Notes under the pieces: generated by a model
What the model saw: only the letters and a program-made list of their open reading frames with translations
What the model was told of the DNA's origin: nothing
The model's database searches: none
Shown here: positions 58,722-64,000 of the stretch, in pieces
Numbering within the stretch: position 1 is the first letter of the stretch
How the letters are laid out: each line of letters opens with the position of its first letter
Source of the DNA: Haloferax sulfurifontis ATCC BAA-897
Lineage (GTDB): Archaea; Halobacteriota; Halobacteria; Halobacteriales; Haloferacaceae
Direction of reading: 5' to 3'
Length of the DNA: 64,000 nucleotides
Assembly: GCF_000337835.1 (NCBI RefSeq)
Contig: NZ_AOLM01000028.1
Location: 124,001 to 188,000, forward strand
Translations under genes and position numbers: made by a program

Positions 58722-58746
58722 CCCATACATTTATGAGGAATCCTCG
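58722..58746 (+). promoter_or_regulatory. Promoter of gentisate dioxygenase with palindrome
   Basis: CATACATTTATG holds an AT-rich TATA-like element about 28-33 nt before ATG 58760. Right after it lies the palindrome GAGGAATCCTC (58735-58745), which would cover the region just downstream of TATA and so could be a repressor site. Confidence 0.5.
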
Positions 58747-58759
58747 GGAACTTTACACC

Positions 58760-59836
58760 ATGGCTGAACAAGAGCCGAAGGAACTCCTAGAGATGAGTAC
58801 CGACACGGAGCGTCTCCTCGAGGAGAACGACCTGCGACCTCTCTGGGAAGTCGAAAAGGACTTCGGAAACCAATTCGGCGGGTTCGAGGCGGACATCTGG
58901 AAGTGGGAAGACATCCAGGCGTCGATCGACGCCATCGAGCGGGACGTCCCCATCGCGGACCTCCCGCCGGGGTTCCAGCGACGCGTCGCCGTGCCCGTCA
59001 ACACGGGATACCGAAACGCCATCTCGAACACGATTTACGTCGGCGTCCAGACCGTCTCGCCCGGCGAGACCGCGCCGGCACACCGACACGGGGCGAACGC
59101 GCTTCGGTTCACTATCGACGGGAGCGAGGACATGAAGACCGTCGTCGCGGGCGAGGAGTTCCCGATGCGGGACAACGACCTCATCACGACGCCGCAGTGG
59201 GAGTGGCACGACCACGTCAACGACGGCGACGAGACGGCGGCGTGGCTCGACGTGCTCGACCTCCCGCTCGTCCTCGACTCGCTCAACGCGCGCAACACCT
59301 TCGAGAACCACGAACTCGACCGCCAGCCCGTGACGAAGTCGCAGGGCTACTGGGAGTCGCAGTACGGACGCGCCCGCCCGTTCGAGGACACGAAGGAAGA
59401 CGGGATTCCCGGACCCTTCGAGGGGAACTGCGCCGCGACGCCGCCGTACCGATTCAGCTGGAAAGACACCCTCCAGACCCTCCGACAGCGAGCCGAAAAC
59501 GACGACCCGGACCCGCACGACGGCTACAGTCTCTCGTACGTCAACCCCGCGACCGGCCAGCCGCCGCTGTTTCCGACGATGTCGTTCCGCGCGCAGTTGC
59601 TTCAAGAAGAGACCGACCCGCACTTCCACAACGCCGTCGACGCGTACTTCGTCATCGAGGGCGAGGGCGCGACGCACGTCGGCGACGACGTGCTCGAATG
59701 GAGCGAACGCGACATCTTCGTGATTCCGCCGGACGAGATTCACCACCACGACCCCGACGGCGAAGCGATTCTCCTCGGGATGACCGACCGCCCGGTGTTC
59801 GAGGCGTTCAACTTCTACGCCGAGGCCGAACCGTAG
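58760..59836 (+). CDS. Gentisate 1,2-dioxygenase
   Basis: A 358-residue bicupin Fe(II) enzyme that opens gentisate to maleylpyruvate with O2. Features: NTIYVGVQTVSPGETAPAHR followed by HGANALRFTIDG (N-terminal cupin, with the His set), TTPQWEWHDHVNDGD, and the C-terminal cupin with DPHFHNAVDAYFVIEGEG and PPDEIHHHDP. An enzyme of this family has been characterised from a Haloferax strain. ATG 58760 fits the promoter and gives MAEQEPKELLE; an ATG at 58733 would lie inside the promoter. Confidence 0.93.
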   Translation: MAEQEPKELLEMSTDTERLLEENDLRPLWEVEKDFGNQFGGFEADIWKWEDIQASIDAIERDVPIADLPPGFQRRVAVPVNTGYRNAISNTIYVGVQTVSPGETAPAHRHGANALRFTIDGSEDMKTVVAGEEFPMRDNDLITTPQWEWHDHVNDGDETAAWLDVLDLPLVLDSLNARNTFENHELDRQPVTKSQGYWESQYGRARPFEDTKEDGIPGPFEGNCAATPPYRFSWKDTLQTLRQRAENDDPDPHDGYSLSYVNPATGQPPLFPTMSFRAQLLQEETDPHFHNAVDAYFVIEGEGATHVGDDVLEWSERDIFVIPPDEIHHHDPDGEAILLGMTDRPVFEAFNFYAEAEP

Positions 59837-59934
59837 GCGCGCGGGGTCCAGTTCCGGACCACTCTGTTCGCGCCTCGGCGGATACCGCCAGGCCGGGTAG
59901 GTACCACCGAACCGAGCGCGATTCCGACCGTCGG

Positions 59935-60456
59935 TCAGTCGTCGGCGTCCTCTTTGAGATGGTCGAACAGTTGCGGCTCGGTCCCGAACTTCAGCACGTT
60001 GGTCATCACCGAACTGCGGACGTTGTGCACCATCTTCCCGTGGTCCTTGTAGAAGTCGTGGAGCCAGCGGGACTGCACCTCTCGACTCGGGAACATCATG
60101 ACCGCCTTCCACTGGTACTCGCCGTCGGAGAGGAAATAAAAGAGCGTGTACTGACTGTCGCGGAGGAACTCCATCGTCTCCCGCCAATGGTCCGCGAAGT
60201 TCTCCGGGTTGAACTTGAACTCCATCAGCGAGAACGTGAAGTAGTCTTCGTTCGGGATGATGGCCTCCCGAAACACGCCCGCGCTCCGCATGTCGCGAAT
60301 CGATTTGCTGACCGTCACGTGCGAGACGTCGATGTCGTACTCCTCTTTGAGCACGGTCGTCAGCTCCCGAGCGGAGAGCTGTGGGTCGCGGCCGAGTTCG
60401 CGGAGAATGATGACATCGCGGTCTTTGAATTCCCAGTCGGGTCGTTTGTTGGTCAT
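59935..60456 (-). CDS. Lrp/AsnC-like winged-helix transcriptional regulator
   Basis: A 173-residue protein. Residues about 8-65 form the HTH (DVIILRELGRDPQLSARELT, then DVSHVTVSKSIRDMRSAGV). Residues about 75-170 are an alpha/beta domain without the clear RAM motif, with FSLMEFKFNPENFADHWRET. ATG 60456 gives MTNKRPDWEFKDRDVIILRE; the upstream extension is Arg-rich and rejected. It converges with gentisate dioxygenase and lies just downstream of the second Liv operon, so it may control either (inference). Confidence 0.87.
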   Translation of the reverse strand: MTNKRPDWEFKDRDVIILRELGRDPQLSARELTTVLKEEYDIDVSHVTVSKSIRDMRSAGVFREAIIPNEDYFTFSLMEFKFNPENFADHWRETMEFLRDSQYTLFYFLSDGEYQWKAVMMFPSREVQSRWLHDFYKDHGKMVHNVRSSVMTNVLKFGTEPQLFDHLKEDADD

Positions 60457-60606
60457 ATCGACTCGATTTTCGGCGGCGAGGTATGATAGGTTTTCGGAGC
60501 CGTCTGCGGTTTGTGTCCCGCCGAGGAGACCCGTCCCGATGCGAAAGCCGCACCGAGTCCAGTCTCGCATCGACACGGTCGGTCGGCCCAACGCGAGCCG
60601 AACGCG

Positions 60607-61314
60607 TCAGACGCCGAGATACTCCTGTCGGAGGTCTTCGTCTTCTCTGAGCCGCGCTGTCGTCACCTCGTTGACGAGGTCGCCCTCCTCCAGTATGTAA
60701 TGTCGGTCGGCGATTGCCATGGCCGCGGCGACGTTCTGTTCGACCATGAGCACCGTCACGCCGCGCTCTTCGTTTATCCGCCGAATGCCCTCTTCGACCT
60801 GCCGGACGATCGTCGGCGCGAGGCCCTCGCACGGCTCGTCGAGTAGCATCAACTCCGGGTTCGCGACGAGCGCGCGAGCGATGGAAACCATCTGCTGTTG
60901 GCCGCCGCTTAGGTTCTTCGCGTCGCGGTCGCGTATCTGGTCGAGTTCGGGGAAGAACTCGAACATCTCGGACTCGGGGAGGGGGTCGTCGACGGACGTC
61001 GCCGCCACGTGGATGTTCTCCGCGACGGTCAATCGCGGGAAACACCGCCGTTCCTCCGGAACGTAGCCGAGGCCGAGGTCGGCGATTTCGTGTGTCGGGC
61101 AGGCGAGGAGGTCCGTCCCCCGGAACGTTATCGACCCGTCGATTATGCGGGGCGTCTCAGCGCCGACAATCGAGCGAATGGTGGTCGTCTTCCCGGCGCC
61201 GTTTCGCCCTAACAGCGAGACCGTCTCGCCCTCGGAGATCTCCATGTCGATGCCGAACAGCACCTGTCCGGTCTCGTACCCGGCTTCGAGTCCGTCGACG
61301 CTCAAAAGCGTCAT
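60607..61314 (-). CDS. livF: Branched-chain-type ABC transporter ATP-binding protein LivF (second system)
   Basis: A 235-residue ATPase. Walker A is GRNGAGKTT, the signature LSGGQQQMVSIARAL, Walker B LMLLDEPCEGLAP and the H-loop VEQNVAAA. All signature residues are intact. It overlaps livG by ATGA and is the last gene of the second Liv operon. Confidence 0.93.
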   Translation of the reverse strand: MTLLSVDGLEAGYETGQVLFGIDMEISEGETVSLLGRNGAGKTTTIRSIVGAETPRIIDGSITFRGTDLLACPTHEIADLGLGYVPEERRCFPRLTVAENIHVAATSVDDPLPESEMFEFFPELDQIRDRDAKNLSGGQQQMVSIARALVANPELMLLDEPCEGLAPTIVRQVEEGIRRINEERGVTVLMVEQNVAAAMAIADRHYILEEGDLVNEVTTARLREDEDLRQEYLGV

Positions 61315-62093
61315 AGCTCCTCCCGCATACCGCCGAGGTACGCTTTCTGTACCGCGTCGTCGTCACGAATCGCGTCCGGTTCGCCCGTCGCGATTATCTT
61401 GCCACGGTCGAGGACGGAGATGCGGTCGCTCATCGAGAGCACGATGCTCATATCGTGTTCGATAAGCAGTAACGTGAGTCCCAACTCGGACTGGATAGAC
61501 TGTATCATCTCAGCGGTCTCTTCCGTTTCGGTGGGCCCCATCCCGCTGGTCGGTTCGTCGAGAAGAAGCACGGACGGGTCCGTTGCGAGCGCCATCGCGA
61601 TGCTGAGTCGCCGCTGGTCGCCGTGCGAGAGGTTCGTCGCCGTCTCTTCGGCAAGCGATGTGAGGCCGACCTGGTCGAGTATCCGGTAGGCCCGCTCTTC
61701 GGCCACGCGTCGGCCGTCGCGGAAGAAATCGAACGCGAACGACCCCTGTTCGATGGTCTGTGCGACTATCCGCACGTTTTCGAGCGTCGTCTTCGACTCG
61801 AAGAGCTGATTCGACTGGAACGACCGGACCAGCCCCATGTGGGGGCGTTCGTACTGGGGGACGTCCGTGATGTCGGTCCCGTCGTAGTACACCCGGCCCT
61901 CCGAGGGCGTGAGCGCGTTCGTGAGGACGTTGAAAAGCGTCGTCTTGCCCGCTCCGTTCGGCCCGATTATCGACCGAAGTTCGCCCTTCGAGACGGCCAA
62001 ATCGACACGGTCGACCGCGACGTGGCCGCCGAACCGTCGGGTGAGGCCGTCTGTGCCTAACGCCGCTTCTTTCGGATCGGTATCTGTCTGCAT
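61311..62093 (-). CDS. livG: Branched-chain-type ABC transporter ATP-binding protein LivG (second system)
   Basis: A 260-residue ATPase. Walker A is GPNGAGKTTLFN, the signature LSHGDQRRLSIAMAL, Walker B VLLLDEPTSGMGP and the H-loop IEHDMSIV. Residues 1-11 form a short extension. It lies 36 bp downstream of livM and overlaps livF. Confidence 0.93.
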   Translation of the reverse strand: MQTDTDPKEAALGTDGLTRRFGGHVAVDRVDLAVSKGELRSIIGPNGAGKTTLFNVLTNALTPSEGRVYYDGTDITDVPQYERPHMGLVRSFQSNQLFESKTTLENVRIVAQTIEQGSFAFDFFRDGRRVAEERAYRILDQVGLTSLAEETATNLSHGDQRRLSIAMALATDPSVLLLDEPTSGMGPTETEETAEMIQSIQSELGLTLLLIEHDMSIVLSMSDRISVLDRGKIIATGEPDAIRDDDAVQKAYLGGMREEL

Positions 62094-62129
62094 AGTTACT
62101 GTCTCTCCGGCGGTGTTTCGGAATGCGAC

Positions 62130-63257
62130 TCAGTCATTGGAACCCCGCTGTCGGAGCGCGTCGATGCCGTTCTGTACGCCGTTCCGGACGTAGCCCCAGA
62201 CGCCGTTGCGAGGCGAGAGGAGGATGACGACGACGAAGGCCAACCCGAAGAAAAACCGCCAGTAGCCGAGGACGCCGCTCACTTCGATAGCGCCGACGAC
62301 CGGGAGGCCCAGCACCTCGAACGACTGGAGATACTCCTGCACGCCGAACCAGCTGAGCGCGCCGACCAGCGGCCCGAAGAAGAAGTTCGCGCCGCCGAAG
62401 ATGGTCATCAAGAGCACCTCCGCGCTGGTCTCCGGGCTGAAGTTCTCGATTGCGGCCCCGTAGTTACTGAGCATGAGCAACGCGCCGGCCAGCGCCGAGA
62501 ACGCGCCGGAGATGGTGAACGCCCAGACCTTGTACCGGTTCACCGAGATGCCCATCGCCCGGGCGAGTTCCTCGTTGTCTCGAATCGCTACGAGCGTCTG
62601 TCCGAAAGGCGAGCGGATGAGTTGCCAAAGCAGGACCATCGCGACGACGAACACCACGGCCACGAAGTAGTAGTAGTTGGGTTGGAGCCCGAACGCACCG
62701 AGCAGGTCTGCGAACCACTGAACGTCGATGACGCGCTGACCTCTGAAACTGCCGATCCATTCGGGCGTCGTGCCCGAACGGAGCCCGTCGGACCCGCCGG
62801 TCAGCCCGTACGGGTTGGAGTTCACGATGAAGTGAACGCCCATCGCGAACGCCAGCGTGAGCATCGCGAAGTAAATCTCCCCGTACTGGACGATTATCCG
62901 GCAGATTCCGTAGGCGATTGCACCCGAAGCCACGATGGCGACGACCGTCATCAGCGAAAACGGGAGTCCGAACTCGGAGAGGCCGATGGCGGTCACGTAG
63001 ACTCCCGTTCCGAGGAAAATCGCGTGCCCGAACGAGAGGAGTCCGACGTAGCCGAACAGGAGGTTGAACGCCGCGGCGAACAGCATCCAGATGAGGACGG
63101 TCGTCGCGATGTGCGGCGTGCCGAGAACGAGTTCGGAGCCGAGAACCGGGCGAAGCAGGAACGCGACCAACACGATTCCGAGTGGAATCTTGAGGTCGCG
63201 GACCGTGTCCAAACCCACGTCGCTCGTCAGTCGCTTGAGCCGAGCCGTGTAGCTCAT
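62130..63257 (-). CDS. livM: Branched-chain-type ABC transporter permease LivM (second system)
   Basis: A 375-residue membrane protein with about ten hydrophobic segments. The ATPase-contact loop is TLVAIRDNEELARAMGISVN and the periplasmic stretch has TGGSDGLRSG, typical of LivM. A cytoplasmic N-terminus of about 25 residues precedes the first segment. It overlaps the preceding livH by ATGA. Confidence 0.93.
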   Translation of the reverse strand: MSYTARLKRLTSDVGLDTVRDLKIPLGIVLVAFLLRPVLGSELVLGTPHIATTVLIWMLFAAAFNLLFGYVGLLSFGHAIFLGTGVYVTAIGLSEFGLPFSLMTVVAIVASGAIAYGICRIIVQYGEIYFAMLTLAFAMGVHFIVNSNPYGLTGGSDGLRSGTTPEWIGSFRGQRVIDVQWFADLLGAFGLQPNYYYFVAVVFVVAMVLLWQLIRSPFGQTLVAIRDNEELARAMGISVNRYKVWAFTISGAFSALAGALLMLSNYGAAIENFSPETSAEVLLMTIFGGANFFFGPLVGALSWFGVQEYLQSFEVLGLPVVGAIEVSGVLGYWRFFFGLAFVVVILLSPRNGVWGYVRNGVQNGIDALRQRGSND

Positions 63258-64000
63258 TCGAGTAACCCCTCCTCGCCGAACAGCCCGCGCGGTCGGACCA
63301 AGAGGACGACGAGCATCACGATGTACGGGACGACGCCGCCGATTCCGGCGACGTTGAGCGCGTCAACGCCGGTCACGCTTGCGAGCGCCCGAGCCGTGAC
63401 CGGGAGGATAAACACGCTGACACCGACCAGGAGGCCGCTTACGACGCTCCCAAAGATGCTCCCGACGCCGCCGATGATGACGATGACGAACGCGAGGAGG
63501 ACGAACTCGAATCCCAGCGAGAGGTCCATGCCCGTCTCGGCGCCCCGGAGGACGCCGGCCAGCCCGGCGATGGCGGAGCCGAGAAAGAAGACGATGGTGA
63601 ACCGCATCGGGATGTTGATGCCGATGAACTCGGCCATCTCCCTGTCCTGAAGCCCGGCTCGAATCGTGAGCCCGAAGTCGGTTCGGTACATGAGGCTGTA
63701 GATGCTGACGATGATGAACGCCGCGACGACGACAGTCAGCAGTCGTATCGTCGCAATCTGCCCCACGCCGAGGGGAATCGCGCCCTGTAGCGCCGGCGGG
63801 ATTTCGAACGTGAGCGGCGTTCCGCCCCACCGTGCCCTCGTCGCCTCCTCTATCATCAAGAAGACGCCGAACGTTGCCAGCAGGCCGATAACGGGGTTTT
63901 TCCCGTAGAGTCGTCGGAGGACGCTCACCTCCATCGCGACGCCGAGTACGCCGACGGCAATCGGAACGACGACGAGCGCGGCCCAGAACGACAGCCCCTG
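63254..64000 (-). CDS. livH: Branched-chain-type ABC transporter permease LivH (second system), partial
   Basis: The C-terminal 248 residues of a permease whose start lies beyond the window. The frame stays open to base 64000 (QGLSFWAALVVVPIAVGVLG), so the ATG at 63934 is internal. Recognisable parts are VEVSVLRR-like MEVSVLRRLYGKNPVIGLLA, TIRAGLQDREMAEFIGINIP (the ATPase-contact loop) and the end VVLLVRPRGLFGEEGLLE, all LivH features. A binding-protein gene probably lies further upstream, outside the window. Confidence 0.92.
   Translation of the reverse strand, partial: QGLSFWAALVVVPIAVGVLGVAMEVSVLRRLYGKNPVIGLLATFGVFLMIEEATRARWGGTPLTFEIPPALQGAIPLGVGQIATIRLLTVVVAAFIIVSIYSLMYRTDFGLTIRAGLQDREMAEFIGINIPMRFTIVFFLGSAIAGLAGVLRGAETGMDLSLGFEFVLLAFVIVIIGGVGSIFGSVVSGLLVGVSVFILPVTARALASVTGVDALNVAGIGGVVPYIVMLVVLLVRPRGLFGEEGLLE

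Noticed and set aside
58733-58759. Upstream ATG for gentisate dioxygenase
   Set aside because: It would start translation within a few bases of the TATA-like element, before the expected transcription start. ATG 58760 fits the promoter distance.
1-64000. tRNA, rRNA or CRISPR array
   Set aside because: I looked for T-loop-like GGTTCGAATCC in a cloverleaf context, long conserved rRNA blocks and regularly spaced repeats; none was found by eye. A covariance-model search would be decisive.

Overview
The window is GC-rich DNA from a haloarchaeon (class Halobacteria, probably Haloferacales; a Haloferax-like genus fits but is not proven). The reasons are the strongly acidic predicted proteins, twin-arginine lipoprotein signals, an archaeosortase-type PGF-CTERM surface protein, a Bat-type HTH_10 regulator, ADP-forming acyl-CoA synthetase subunits, and archaeal promoters with TATA boxes about 25-30 nt before leaderless start codons.

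Layout. (1) 1-4766: core-type genes, comprising an FKBP/SlyD tail, two proteins of unknown function, a membrane protein, a tandem universal stress protein and a Bat-type regulator. (2) 4994-11627: a tightly coupled six-gene operon joining a complete family-1 carbohydrate-type ABC importer to a class III CoA-transferase and a homocitrate/isopropylmalate synthase-family enzyme. (3) 11681-16135: cobalamin genes (corrinoid adenosyltransferase, cobyrinate a,c-diamide synthase), an AIR-synthase/HypE-like protein and a class V aminotransferase. (4) 16452-21196: a 1010-residue GLUG-repeat surface protein, a FilR1-type regulator and a membrane protein. (5) 21197-28707: an AT-richer, decayed stretch. 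It holds a frameshifted Tat-signal fragment, a DDE-transposase tail, a truncated 2-keto-3-deoxygluconate kinase, an in-frame esterase/SDR chimera and the tail of a sugar ABC permease. These surround an intact quinone/electrophile-detoxification trio (esterase, ring-cleavage dioxygenase-like protein, pirin). (6) 28708-64000: a large aromatic-compound catabolic island.

The island contains two branched-chain-type (Liv) ABC importers, a flavin hydroxylase, a benzoate-type CoA ligase and hotdog thioesterases. It has the phenylacetyl-CoA epoxidase genes (paaA, a split paaD, paaB, paaC), a ferredoxin, an enoyl-CoA hydratase, an SDR and a MaoC-type hydratase. It also holds a UbiD decarboxylase with a divergent UbiD paralogue and a ribbon-helix-helix-like third protein, a PaaY-like protein, a fumarylpyruvate-hydrolase-like enzyme, an ADP-forming acyl-CoA synthetase and gentisate 1,2-dioxygenase. 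The simplest reading is that Liv-type importers bring in aromatic carboxylates, which are activated to CoA thioesters. They are then broken down through the ring-1,2-epoxide (Paa) route or hydroxylated and hydrolysed to gentisate for ring cleavage. Several expected partners (paaK, the PaaZ aldehyde dehydrogenase, the PaaJ thiolase, PaaE, UbiX, maleylpyruvate isomerase) are not in the window.

Two sets of palindromic sites, GTATAC-N6-GTATAC (three copies) and ATTACAG-N8-YTGTAAY or near matches (three copies), lie in non-coding DNA of the catabolic region and look like operators of a so far undescribed regulon. No rRNA, tRNA or CRISPR array was recognised.
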